Source: Gemmatales bacterium (GTDB taxonomy: Bacteria > Planctomycetota > Planctomycetia > Gemmatales > HRBIN36). From it: 64,000 bases of DNA. Positions 46,332-55,395 of the stretch are shown here, piece by piece. The DNA is taken from NCBI GenBank assembly GCA_025060195.1, contig JANXCQ010000005.1:106994-170993 (forward strand). Reading direction: 5' to 3'. Each line of letters starts with the position of its first letter. Position 1 is the stretch's first letter. Position numbers and translations under genes: made by a program. The notes below the pieces were generated by a model. The model did no database searches. It saw nothing but the letters and a program-made list of their open reading frames with translations, and was not told where the DNA came from.

Positions 46332-46844
46332 ATGCTACCATTGCGCTGGCTGATTGTAATTGTCGGCATCATGAGGGGAGCTGCGGTGGCAGCACATGAC
46401 CTGGGAGCCGAAGTGCGGCTACTGGGGGATCATCTCGAAGTGAAAGCGTTTTTCGACGATGGTACTTGGGCCCGTCAGGCCAAAGTGGAATTACTCGGCG
46501 CAGATGACCGTAAGATAGTCGCTCAAGCTCGCACCGACGACAAAGGCCGCGCTCTGCTTGCTCGGCCAGCTCCTGGTAAATATCTCCTCCGTGTCAACGC
46601 GGGCGCTGGACACCTATACGAGGAGCAAATCACCGTTCCGCCCGGGAACGTCCAAAACCATGGGCCACCGAACTCGACTGACACTTCTTCAGGGACGGTA
46701 GAGCGAGCCGTGCTCATTAGTACTGGACCCTCGTACGAGGAAAAAACCCGGTTTCCGTGGTTCAAGCTATCAATCGGCTTGTTGACGTTGATAGGACTGG
46801 CTTTGGTCGCCTGGTTTGCTTTGCGCCAGCGCGCCAACGCATGA
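46332..46844 (+). CDS. Periplasmic two-helix protein, NikL-like nickel uptake component (putative)
   Basis: 170-residue protein. An N-terminal signal/helix (LRWLIVIVGIMRGAAVAA) is followed by HDLGAEVRLLGDHLEVKAFF, a carboxypeptidase-regulatory-like beta domain (about residues 25-95), a low-complexity linker, and a C-terminal membrane helix (IGLLTLIGLALVAWFALRQR). This topology matches the accessory components (NikL-type) of nickel ECF transporters. Cleavage after AVAA would leave an N-terminal His, a possible metal ligand. Its position divergent from nikR supports a nickel role; the core NikMQ genes are not in the window. I prefer the ATG at 46332; a GTG at 46299 is in frame. Confidence 0.6.
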   Translation: MLPLRWLIVIVGIMRGAAVAAHDLGAEVRLLGDHLEVKAFFDDGTWARQAKVELLGADDRKIVAQARTDDKGRALLARPAPGKYLLRVNAGAGHLYEEQITVPPGNVQNHGPPNSTDTSSGTVERAVLISTGPSYEEKTRFPWFKLSIGLLTLIGLALVAWFALRQRANA

Positions 46845-46888
46845 TCATGCGGAGTTAGGCGACGTTCCAAGCGTTACGCCACGCCGCA

Positions 46889-48766
46889 ATGAAGCACCCT
46901 TACCCGGTAAGCAGTTCGCATTTACCGATGGGCCTAAGCCGATATAATCGCGGCCAGCTCAACTACCCATGTGGTGCGCTTATGGCCGAAAGTTTGACTC
47001 AGACGAAATGCCCCCAGCTTTCCAGCCGCTTTGGGTCGCGCGGCGCCCTGCTTGCAGAGGTGCCCCGCCAAGATTGGCCGTGGTGGGAATGCTGCGGCCT
47101 TGTGCTGATAGCGTTCCTAGCATACTTAGCAGGTGCCGACGGTTACGACCTGCTCACCGATGATGAGATTCGCTATGCGGAAGCAGGTCGGCAAATGTTA
47201 CGGCGGGGTGACTGGATTGTGCCCGTTTACAACGGCGAACCGCGCTTTCAGAAACCGCTCCTAGTGTATTGGCTCCAAGCGCTCAGCCAGGCGTGTTTCG
47301 GTAGCAACGCGTTCGCCGCTCGCATTCCCTCAGCCGTAGCTGCAGCCATTACCTTGTGGGCCACGGGGAACATCGCGCGGACGATGTGGGACCACGCCAC
47401 CGCCCGCTGGACGATCCTCGTCCTCGCCACCATGTTTGAGTTTGTGCTGTTGGCCCGCATGGTGTTGATTGACATGATCCTCGTGGCCTGTCTCCAGGTA
47501 AGCTATGCGGCTTTACTTTCCGCCTGGTCTAGTGCCAGCCATCGCGCCCGCACTTGGTGGTACCGCCTGAGCAGTTTGGCCCTGGGCGGTGCGATCTGCG
47601 CAAAAGGACCGATCGCCCTTGTGCTATATGCTTTTCTGCTGATTCCGTGGCTCATACTTGTGCCGTGGCTGCGTAAAGGCTCGGCCCTGACGCCTGATGC
47701 GGACACTCGGACAGACGGTCATGCTTTGCCGTCCTGGCGTCCCGTGCCGATCGCCAGCGGGATTGTCTTGGCCGCTCTGCTCGGCCTGCCGAGCTATCTT
47801 CTGCCCCACTGGCGCACTGCCGGTCAGTTTACCTGGCAGTTTCTATGGACGGAAAACTGGCAACGCTTCACTTCCGTGGTCAACGAGCATCCGCAACCGT
47901 GGTGGTTTTATCTGGCCCTGCTGATTCCGATGAGCTTCCCCTGGACGGGAGCTATTGCGAGCGCAGTGAGCCTAGCTTGGCACAGTCGAATGCACGTCCA
48001 TGATTGGCGCGGACTGTTCCCGTTAGCTCTCTTAGGGCACATGGTCCTGATATTCACCTTTTTTACAATGAGCCAAACCAAAGTCTGGACTTACACCTTC
48101 CCCGCGTTTCCGTCGTTGGCGCTGCTCATCGCTTACTGGCTGGTGCAAATGCAACAACACCAACCGCAACTCCTCCTGCGCCGCTTCCGCCAAGCCTTCG
48201 GCCTCGGCACCTGGCCAGTAATAGCCGCAGCATGGGCCTTCACCTTCTGGCCTGATTCCCGTCTGCCCGAAGAAGTGCGCGTGCCTGAATTTCTTTCAGC
48301 GGTGCGCTTGTGGGGCTGGTGCCTGGCTTTTCTGCTTTTAGCAGGGTGGCTCTTCAGTCTGGCTGGGGCCAGTCTCCGCGCGATTCTCGCTTACTTACTC
48401 GTTGGCACGCTCACGCTTTACGCACTGGCCGTTTTCCACGTCCTGCCCGCGGCCGACCGTATGTGGAACGCCCCTGTCCGCCAAGTCGCCGATTATTGGC
48501 AACGCTATCCCGAAGCGGAAGTCATCACATATCACGTGCATGAATTGGGACTGAATTTTCTGGCCCGACGCGACCTCGTTCATCACTGGCGCCGTGAAGC
48601 CTTGTCCGACTTGTACGAACGGCTTCAGAACCCTGCACCCGTCCTGGTGCTTGCTGATACTCGCTTGGTGCACCATCTGCGCGGCCTACCGATCTACATT
48701 TGGCACAAAAACAATCGTTTCGTCCTGCTGGCCAATTTTTCACCGCCGCAAGTCCAAACAGACTAA
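46889..48766 (+). CDS. Glycosyltransferase family 39 membrane protein (ArnT-like)
   Basis: 625-residue GT-C fold transferase using polyprenyl-phosphate sugars. The catalytic loop after the first membrane helix reads LLTDDEIRYAEAGRQMLRRG, followed by WIVPVYNGEPRFQKPLLVYW, both typical of ArnT/PMT relatives. About eleven further hydrophobic helices follow, then a small C-terminal periplasmic domain. It probably decorates lipid A-like lipids, glycolipids or proteins. The ATG at 46889 lacks a clear Shine-Dalgarno; ATG 46982 is an alternative that removes a 31-residue hydrophilic leader. Its 3' end overlaps the convergent PQQ-propeller gene by 27 bases. Confidence 0.85.
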   Translation: MKHPYPVSSSHLPMGLSRYNRGQLNYPCGALMAESLTQTKCPQLSSRFGSRGALLAEVPRQDWPWWECCGLVLIAFLAYLAGADGYDLLTDDEIRYAEAGRQMLRRGDWIVPVYNGEPRFQKPLLVYWLQALSQACFGSNAFAARIPSAVAAAITLWATGNIARTMWDHATARWTILVLATMFEFVLLARMVLIDMILVACLQVSYAALLSAWSSASHRARTWWYRLSSLALGGAICAKGPIALVLYAFLLIPWLILVPWLRKGSALTPDADTRTDGHALPSWRPVPIASGIVLAALLGLPSYLLPHWRTAGQFTWQFLWTENWQRFTSVVNEHPQPWWFYLALLIPMSFPWTGAIASAVSLAWHSRMHVHDWRGLFPLALLGHMVLIFTFFTMSQTKVWTYTFPAFPSLALLIAYWLVQMQQHQPQLLLRRFRQAFGLGTWPVIAAAWAFTFWPDSRLPEEVRVPEFLSAVRLWGWCLAFLLLAGWLFSLAGASLRAILAYLLVGTLTLYALAVFHVLPAADRMWNAPVRQVADYWQRYPEAEVITYHVHELGLNFLARRDLVHHWRREALSDLYERLQNPAPVLVLADTRLVHHLRGLPIYIWHKNNRFVLLANFSPPQVQTD

Positions 48767-50299
48767 TTCCCGATCATCTCGCACGAAAAGTCGGCCGTCG
48801 GCCAAGGCAGGCATGGCCCAGGTACTCCGCGATTCGGGGAAAACTCGATAGCGCCCACGGATGACATAACTGTCCTTTGTGGGTTCCACCAGCACTAGTT
48901 CCCCATTCTCGGTAAAGACGATCAACCGCCCATCGGCATAGAGCAAACAACCTTTATCCACCTCGCGTCGCGCATTCCAGATGGTTTGGCCTGTGCGGAA
49001 ATCTAAGCACATCAGCACCGCTGGCGTATTCCCGTGAAAACCGTAAAGTCGGTCGCCTACCAGCACAGAGGTCGCGAAATGGTTCTGATAATTCCTGGTC
49101 TGATACACTGGCTCTGCCCGCAGTTGACCATCTGCCTGCCGCGTAATTTCCACCAGGGCCGAGCCTGCACCATAGTCCGTCGAAATAAACACGTAATTTC
49201 CTGAAACGATCGGCGTGGCAATGTTACAGTCGTACTGCGTCGTCCAGGGGAAAGTCCATAAGACTTCGCCCGTCTGCTTGTCGAGTCCTGCCAACTGAGC
49301 GGCCGTCAACACGATTACCTGCTCCCGCTCTGGCGCCACCGGCATCTTCGCGAGAACAGCCGAACTATAAGCCGGCCTGTCCGCCAGGGCCTTCCAGCGC
49401 ACCTCGCCCGTGATTCTGTCGAAGGCCACTACCGCGCCCTTCGGACTCCCCGTAATCATGATGAGCAAATCGCCCGCTACCAACGGCGAAATACTCCACC
49501 CCCACCAGGTGCCCGGCAATTCGGGCGGAAAGAGCTTCGGCAACTGTTTCCGCCAGACGACAGGCAACTGACTGTCGCGCGGCTCCATTTCGCAGCAGAC
49601 CAAGTCCCCATCCGCGCCGAACGCATACACCAACTTCCCCGCAGCCACGGGAGTAGCCCGAGGCCCATAATCGCCGCCCCAGCGCGTGTCTATGTCTCGA
49701 TACTCCACGCGCCAGCTACATTCCCCCAACAACTGACCTGTCGCAGCATCGAAACACACCAGCCGTTCGTGCGGCTTGCGATAGTCCATCACATAAACGC
49801 GGCCTGCGACGACAATCGGCGACGAATAGCCCGACCCTATCGGCACACGCCAACGCTCCCGCTCTTTCAACCCCCCTTCCGGCCAACTCTCCAACAGACC
49901 GCGCTCGGGCGAAATGCCGTTGCGGTTCGGCCCCAGCCAACCGGGCCATGCGCTCTCCGTCGCCTGAGCCTGACCCGTTGGCTCAGGAAATTCCTGCTGG
50001 CGCAGGCGTTCGATTCGTTCTGGATCGCGCCATTCTGCGGGCCGAAACGCCTCCCGCCACGCGTGCGGATACAGAACAATCAGCACAATTCCGAACACAA
50101 CCAGCGTATCGCCCAGCCCCATGAGCAGCACATAGCGCCAGCGCACCGCCTGTAAACGCCGGCGTTCCTCATCGCTGACGTTCAAGCGCATCGTCTCCAA
50201 CAACCGCAGCAACCCCCACACGCTTAGAGAGATACCTACGATGAGTAACACGACCTGGAGCCACAGCATCGCAGCCATGCCACCTCCCATCATGAGCAT
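48740..50299 (-). CDS. Membrane-anchored PQQ-binding-like beta-propeller protein
   Basis: 519-residue protein. Two N-terminal membrane helices (about residues 9-30 and 54-77; LWLQVVLLIVGISLSVWGLL, LLMGLGDTLVVFGIVLIVLY) anchor a beta propeller of the PQQ/quinoprotein type. The propeller opens with WPGWLGPNRNGISPERGLL, the standard planctomycete opening of these repeat proteins. Blades recur with patterns such as LVCFDAATGQLLGE, VVAFDRITGEVRW and LAGLDKQTGEVLWTF. No enzymatic residues are identified, so a scaffold or assembly role is as likely as redox. Two more minus-strand features, tRNA-Glu and the hydrolase gene, lie upstream. Confidence 0.87.
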   Translation of the reverse strand: MLMMGGGMAAMLWLQVVLLIVGISLSVWGLLRLLETMRLNVSDEERRRLQAVRWRYVLLMGLGDTLVVFGIVLIVLYPHAWREAFRPAEWRDPERIERLRQQEFPEPTGQAQATESAWPGWLGPNRNGISPERGLLESWPEGGLKERERWRVPIGSGYSSPIVVAGRVYVMDYRKPHERLVCFDAATGQLLGECSWRVEYRDIDTRWGGDYGPRATPVAAGKLVYAFGADGDLVCCEMEPRDSQLPVVWRKQLPKLFPPELPGTWWGWSISPLVAGDLLIMITGSPKGAVVAFDRITGEVRWKALADRPAYSSAVLAKMPVAPEREQVIVLTAAQLAGLDKQTGEVLWTFPWTTQYDCNIATPIVSGNYVFISTDYGAGSALVEITRQADGQLRAEPVYQTRNYQNHFATSVLVGDRLYGFHGNTPAVLMCLDFRTGQTIWNARREVDKGCLLYADGRLIVFTENGELVLVEPTKDSYVIRGRYRVFPESRSTWAMPALADGRLFVRDDRELVCLDLRR

Positions 50300-50517
50300 T
50301 TCTTCCGTTAGACTAGTTTGCGCGGATGATTCGGGCCACTCCGTACAGCATGTTTTCCTCTTTATTCAGCGTAACGCCGTCGGGCTGTCCAATGGGAGAA
50401 CACTTTCGCCAACCTAACGAACAAAGAATGTCTCGCCGTCGCGATGCGCTCTGGTAAGTAAAGGCAAGAGCCTGCGGAAAAGACACCGTGCTCAAACTTC
50501 CTTAGTAGGTAAATGAG

Positions 50518-50590
50518 TGCCCCCAGGGGGACTCGAACCCCCGTCTTGGCCTTGAGAGGGCCACGTCCTAGGCCGCTAGACGATGGGGGC
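50518..50590 (-). tRNA. tRNA-Glu (CTC)
   Basis: 73-nt tRNA on the minus strand. Acceptor GCCCCCA/TGGGGGC, anticodon stem TGGCC/GGCCA with loop CTCTCAA giving CTC, T arm GGGGGTTCGAGTCCCCC. CCA not encoded. The gaps on both sides (50300-50517 and 50591-50778) hold no other gene. Confidence 0.97.
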
Positions 50591-50778
50591 CAGAGCCGTG
50601 TCGAAGGTCGCCCGCCTTATCCTCCCAATAGCTGGACCGATGCCCTCCAGCATCTCAGGGTTATGCACATGGGTATGCCAGTTACTGCGATGGCCGGTCG
50701 GTCCGCTTTACAAGGCGCAGCGATGATTTTTCAAGCCACGCTTTGCCTGGATACCACGGGCGAACAGGCCAAACGATT

Positions 50779-53103
50779 CTACTGTTTTGCCGCCGGTTTG
50801 TCCACTGGCCACCGCAAGTGCCGTCGCAAAAAAGCAAACGTGCCGCGACCGTGAATGGTATGTCCCCCCACAAACCATTCGATGGCGCATCGCTCGCCGA
50901 TCCCCAAGCGTGCCTGATAAAGATGTAGCACTTTGGCAAATTCGTAAGCGACACGCTCATCCGGAGCCACGCCGTCAAAGTGTCCTCGTTCCACCATAAA
51001 CGGCCGCGGACATATCAATGCCGCCATCTCCGCATAATTAAACGTGTTACCTAAGTCGAATTCAAATATCTCATATTCCCCTGTCCAAACATAACTATAG
51101 GGACTTAGAGTCGAAGCATTCTTCCAAATCCAGTCATTAAAGTCAGCGGAGCAAATCGAGAGCTTATAATCTAACAATATAGCCGGCACTCGCATCGCTG
51201 TTTTTCCGCCATAACTTAAACCGTAAAAGCCAATCCGCTCCGCATCTACATAAGGCAACGTCTTGAGCCAATTCAATATTTGCCTATGCTGAGCCGTGAT
51301 CAAGGAAAACAAAGTTTTCTTCAGCGGATAGCATTTTCGCTGCAATGAACGAAAGGTATCGCCGAATATATATGGGTTCTGCGGGGCAAATACTATAAAC
51401 CCTTCTTCAGCTAAACGCGCCGCATAGTCGTTATAGGCAGGATGTTTACCACTAATAACATGCTGAGGCCGACCTTCTAGACCATGTTGACACACCACCA
51501 CGGGGCGCTTCTCCCCAGGCTTAATGTCGTGAGGTACTAATAAAATGCCATAAGCTATCACTTCGGGCCAAACTTGCAGCACGACTTCGTAACCGAGCCA
51601 CTTATCGGTTTTATAGATCAGGCGCGACCGCGGCGCCGGCGGCACTAACGGTTCATCGAATTGCCCGATGACCTCCTCGGCAAAATAACGCCGATAATAT
51701 TCCTGCGATTGTATGAATTTGTCTAAAGAACTCAGGTCCAGTTTTCTCATGAAATCGCGACGAACCTGCTCGCTCTTGTTAAGCAACTCCTGGGTATGGC
51801 GGTCTAAGCCTTCAATTAATCTTTTCTGCCTTGCAGTCGTGTTGGGCGCGGGGATCTTCCAATCTAAGATTGCGCCCGGCGCAGGGGACAATTCCAAAGT
51901 CTTCAGCAAGGCCGTCATTGCCTCACGATGTTTGTAGTTCGGCGGAGCGTCTTTGCCGGACACAATGAGTTGCGGTTCCCATGCTGGTCGTAATGAGGCC
52001 ACGAGTTGTCGGGCTCGCTCCACTTCCGCTTGTACCGCTTCGAGTTTGGGATTCGTCAGCTTGCCTGGCGCTCCTCCCTGACTGGGAAACTCTAATTCAG
52101 GCCCAGGACTTGCCTCCACGATAAGGGGTCGAGGCGCCACCATTGTCGCTAGTTCCGCATCCCCAAATTGCTCTAATAAACCAAAAACGTTACGTTCGAT
52201 GGGCTCCTGCCAGAGGTTTTCCCGTGGGCCGAAATAACCGCTTATCACTGCAGCGTGCACGCGGCGTTCCAGGGCCGCAGTATATAGCGCCAAGAGTCCG
52301 CCCTCGCCGTAACCGAAAACTATTATGGGGCGCTTCTTCGGGGCTAAATAGTCCACTAAAGAGAGAAGTGATTGAATCTCATAGCCAATAATGTGCCGAC
52401 CTAGTTCATAGGCAGGTCGGTAAATATATTCGCGATGTGACATCTTAGCGCGGCCTAGGCGTGGCTCCACAGTGCGACTGATTAAGGTAGGTATCCAGAT
52501 TCGGCAACCAGCGCGCAAGGCCTCTTGCCAACAGGGCAGCACCGCCCAATCTTCGGGATTCTGGTCGGCGTCGGGCACAGCAATCAACTCGGCCTGAATG
52601 TCATTCCTAGGAATGAGTACTAAACCTTCGGCACTATAAGTCGGAAAGACCTGCCAACGAACATAGTAACATGTCCACGGCGCTTGCTGGGGCGCTAAAT
52701 TGGTCAGTCCTGGTTGGGCCTCTTTTTCCGCGAGGGGTGTCGCAACTTCTACCGAAACGGGCTGCACCCGTGGGTCGCGGACACCGAGGATATGAGCTAA
52801 TCGCTGCCGCTGCGGTTCTAAAGATGCCAAGTAGGCTTCAGGTGAATTAAAATCTCGCCGCCAGTAACGTTCGCGGCCCGCCCGAGATTCGCTTGTCTTG
52901 CGGTCGAGAAACTTATGTAAGCCACTTAGCATGATTTGAGCCAAGTCTCCCTTTTCGTTGAGCGGCTGGGTATCAGGGAGAGTCGCGGGCGGTGCGGGCT
53001 GAGCCTGCGTGACTAATGTGGAGGCAGCTATGATAGCTGCCACAAACGCAAAAACTAACAAGCAGGCCATGCTTCTGACGGCGAATCTTCGGCTGCGGAT
53101 CAT
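50779..53103 (-). CDS. Exported tandem alpha/beta hydrolase (dienelactone hydrolase/acetyl xylan esterase-like)
   Basis: 774-residue secreted protein with signal peptide (SMACLLVFAFVAAIIAASTL). Two alpha/beta-hydrolase domains lie in tandem. The first (about 120-340) has VFGYGEGG, where the GxSxG nucleophile position (residue 266) is Gly, so it should be inactive. The second (about 490-774) has GFYGLSYGGK with Ser630 as nucleophile, an acidic candidate in GHFDGVAPDE and His in GGHTIHGRG, so a full triad is present. Substrate unknown; planctomycete relatives are often annotated as acetyl xylan esterase or dienelactone hydrolase. The ATG at 53103 follows AAGGAGG by six bases. The small secreted protein gene is divergent across 122 bases. 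Confidence 0.85.
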   Translation of the reverse strand: MIRSRRFAVRSMACLLVFAFVAAIIAASTLVTQAQPAPPATLPDTQPLNEKGDLAQIMLSGLHKFLDRKTSESRAGRERYWRRDFNSPEAYLASLEPQRQRLAHILGVRDPRVQPVSVEVATPLAEKEAQPGLTNLAPQQAPWTCYYVRWQVFPTYSAEGLVLIPRNDIQAELIAVPDADQNPEDWAVLPCWQEALRAGCRIWIPTLISRTVEPRLGRAKMSHREYIYRPAYELGRHIIGYEIQSLLSLVDYLAPKKRPIIVFGYGEGGLLALYTAALERRVHAAVISGYFGPRENLWQEPIERNVFGLLEQFGDAELATMVAPRPLIVEASPGPELEFPSQGGAPGKLTNPKLEAVQAEVERARQLVASLRPAWEPQLIVSGKDAPPNYKHREAMTALLKTLELSPAPGAILDWKIPAPNTTARQKRLIEGLDRHTQELLNKSEQVRRDFMRKLDLSSLDKFIQSQEYYRRYFAEEVIGQFDEPLVPPAPRSRLIYKTDKWLGYEVVLQVWPEVIAYGILLVPHDIKPGEKRPVVVCQHGLEGRPQHVISGKHPAYNDYAARLAEEGFIVFAPQNPYIFGDTFRSLQRKCYPLKKTLFSLITAQHRQILNWLKTLPYVDAERIGFYGLSYGGKTAMRVPAILLDYKLSICSADFNDWIWKNASTLSPYSYVWTGEYEIFEFDLGNTFNYAEMAALICPRPFMVERGHFDGVAPDERVAYEFAKVLHLYQARLGIGERCAIEWFVGGHTIHGRGTFAFLRRHLRWPVDKPAAKQ

Positions 53104-53225
53104 GACATTCCTCCTTGCTAATTGCCTCAAATCCGTAGCGTGGAGAGTTGAGGCTTGCACTTGTTAGAAGGCGATATTAGCATTAGTATATAGCATATAT
53201 AGGTGTCATTAGAGGAGGCCAGCTG

Positions 53226-53750
53226 ATGCTTCGGATTCCGATGATTCCGGGAGTTTTTTTGTGGGCCGCGCTGAGTACTTGGGGGCAAGATAACTGGCAG
53301 GTTCTCGAGGGTCCCGACAAGAGTTTTCGCGTGACAGGCCCTGGTAAGCCCACTTATGAAAAAATGCCCCATCGGGTCGCGGGAAAAGAGATAGTTGTGC
53401 ATAGCTATTTATTTATCGAGATACCTTACGCCTTTCTCTTGGGATATGGCGATTATCCTGCGGATTACTTCGCAAAGAGGAAAGTTGAAGATGTGCTCAA
53501 GTTGGATCAACAGCGTTTCCTGAAGAACACGGGCGCTAAGCTAGTGATAGACAAGCTCACCCGTTATCAAGGGAAGCCTGCGGCGGAATTCGTGGCGCAT
53601 AGTGAGGATAATCAAAGCGTTTATCAAGTTCGGATGGTCCTGGTCGGTCAGAGGCTCTATGTGCTTGCAGTGAGCTTTCCGGTCAATGCCGATACTAAGC
53701 CCGTCGTTCGGTTTCTCGATTCGTTCCAAATTCTAGAGGAGAAGAAATAG
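53226..53750 (+). CDS. Small secreted protein of unknown function
   Basis: 174-residue protein with signal peptide (MLRIPMIPGVFLWAALSTWG). The mature part has the pattern of the PsbP/DUF1795-like fold often seen in planctomycete proteins: WQVLEGPDKSFRVTGPGKP at the start (a fsv..P...P-type opening), QVRMVLVGQRLYVLAVSFP near residue 140, and RFLDSFQIL at the end (the usual f.nSf.. ending). No catalytic residues are seen. AGAGGAGG precedes the ATG. Its divergent neighbour is the exported tandem hydrolase. Confidence 0.75.
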   Translation: MLRIPMIPGVFLWAALSTWGQDNWQVLEGPDKSFRVTGPGKPTYEKMPHRVAGKEIVVHSYLFIEIPYAFLLGYGDYPADYFAKRKVEDVLKLDQQRFLKNTGAKLVIDKLTRYQGKPAAEFVAHSEDNQSVYQVRMVLVGQRLYVLAVSFPVNADTKPVVRFLDSFQILEEKK

Positions 53751-54281
53751 CTGGCGGTCTCGAGCCGGCTCCGGCGGTGCATTGCTTATGCCTTTCTAAC
53801 CTCTTTGCGAGACCTGGACTGAATAATCTTCTTTCTGAGGTTTTGCGTAGTGGTTGGGCGGTTGGCCATGCTCTGACAAGTGTCCGAAGCTGTGCTAATG
53901 GTACGAAAGTAAATTCATCCTGCGAAAATTTCTGCAAGTGGTATATAAATTGGTGGGAGTTATATGCTAACAGTAGGAAAATAGAGTCCACTTATGACAA
54001 ACTAACCGCAGATTATGCAAAGGGTTGCAGACTGTTCTAGTTTTCAGATTGTTTTAGCTTAACGGCAAAATATGGAGACTTAGAAGATGATCAAACTTAT
54101 CTGTCCAGGGCACAAATTTGATTAACGTCAATGTGAGTATTAGTGAACGTGTCTAACTACCCGTAGATTCTATCCTATAGATATTGGAAAAGAAATACCT
54201 CGGCATGTTAATCGTAACTCTCACTTTGGTCTCAGTGTAGCTGCGCAATTTGTGGTTCAGTTATGCCGTGACACGGAACAG
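53751..54281. other. AT-rich gap, no gene seen
   Basis: 531 bases between a plus-strand and a minus-strand gene that converge here. It is AT-rich after 53930. Short frames on both strands lack ribosome binding sites and coding character. No hairpin with T-run was found. Confidence 0.5.
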
Positions 54282-55388
54282 TTAAGATGAGTGCCGGCTG
54301 AGAGCGGCATGATAGAGTTGCTCCAACGCATTAAGGCAGTTATCAAAATCTAGGTGCTTGTTTCCGCAGTGTTCCAGGTGCTGTATGATATGATCCGCTA
54401 GGTCTCGGTTTTCGAGAAGTAGGAGAGTTTGCCGGGCTAACGATACTGGGTCGTTAGCGGGGACGAGAAAACCGTTTTCCGATGGTATTATGAGCTCTCG
54501 CACCAGAGGGGAATCGAAGGCGATCACTGGCTTCGCGAATAACTGCCCCGCGCCAACGAAGAACCAAGGATGAGGAACATCTGCTGTTACCCAGATGATG
54601 TCGGCGGCGGCTAACCAGGAAATTGATTCCTCTAATGTTTCAAGTAGAGTTACGAAGTCGTCAAGATGGAGATGATGGGAGAATTGCACCCAGGGCTCAA
54701 CCTTATCTCCAAGGCCAAGGGCTACTAAGTGCACTTGGGGATAGGCATAGCGCAAAATATCCAAGGCCCAGAGGACAGTTTTGACTTGCGAAGCAGGTTG
54801 GAAATGGACTAGTGCGACGATAAGCTTAGATGCTTTTGGAAGCTGTTGAGCCGTACACCATGCAGAGGACTCTTTGCTTGGTGCCCTGGGTTGGCGCATA
54901 CCCAGGGGTAGGACTGCCAGTTTACCTTGGGGAATGCCGGAATCATGTAGCCGCTTAGTGATATTAGCAAATGGACTGCAAATATAGTTGTCATACCGAT
55001 GAAGGTAGCGGAGCGCCTTTACGGCTAAGTTACCCCTAGGGGGAAGATCTAAGTAGAGTGACAGGTAAATCACCGAGGAATGAGGAGGATATAGGCGACT
55101 CCAGACGTGCGCATGCAAGTCGCAAGATTGAATAATAATCGGGGAATCTAACTTTCTGAAGAGTTGCCGCCATTGTCGAAGCCGCGGCCAGTCGAGAACG
55201 ATAGTGTCGAGAAAAACCAAGTTCGTTTCCAGGTGGAGAAGCAGGCGCGGCGTCGCGGGGCGGCGCGGGGTAACCAAGGTAACCGACCAGCCGCGATGGA
55301 CCAGGCCCTGGGCGAGATCATTGAGCCAAAGCCAGGGAACGTGCCCATCTGAGTGCCGCATTACGAACACTAAACTTGGCACAGGCAT
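54282..55388 (-). CDS. Glycosyltransferase of the GT-B fold (family 4-like)
   Basis: 368-residue protein. The N-terminal Rossmann-like part begins SLVFVMRHSDGHVPWLWLND and LAQGLVHRGWSVTLVTPRR; the C-terminal half contains LIVALVHFQPASQVKTVLWA, HLVALGLGDKVEPWV and the nucleotide-sugar end motif KPVIAFDSPLVRELIIPSEN then GFLVPANDPVSLA, typical of GT4. A typical EX7E motif is degenerate. ATG 55388 lies seven bases after the galT stop, so the two are co-transcribed. Acceptor unknown; context points to glycogen or galactose-containing glycans. It is last in the glgA-GH57-galT unit. Confidence 0.8.
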   Translation of the reverse strand: MPVPSLVFVMRHSDGHVPWLWLNDLAQGLVHRGWSVTLVTPRRPATPRLLLHLETNLVFLDTIVLDWPRLRQWRQLFRKLDSPIIIQSCDLHAHVWSRLYPPHSSVIYLSLYLDLPPRGNLAVKALRYLHRYDNYICSPFANITKRLHDSGIPQGKLAVLPLGMRQPRAPSKESSAWCTAQQLPKASKLIVALVHFQPASQVKTVLWALDILRYAYPQVHLVALGLGDKVEPWVQFSHHLHLDDFVTLLETLEESISWLAAADIIWVTADVPHPWFFVGAGQLFAKPVIAFDSPLVRELIIPSENGFLVPANDPVSLARQTLLLLENRDLADHIIQHLEHCGNKHLDFDNCLNALEQLYHAALSRHSS

Positions 55389-55395
55389 GCTCCCA

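Noticed and set aside
50313..50495. 60-codon minus-strand frame between tRNA-Glu and the PQQ-propeller gene
   Set aside because: No recognised motif or ribosome binding site; composition not convincing.
53777..54040. 87-codon plus-strand frame between the small secreted protein and the GT4 gene
   Set aside because: Cys/Trp/Ser-rich AT-driven translation, no Shine-Dalgarno, overlapped by an equally long minus-strand frame.
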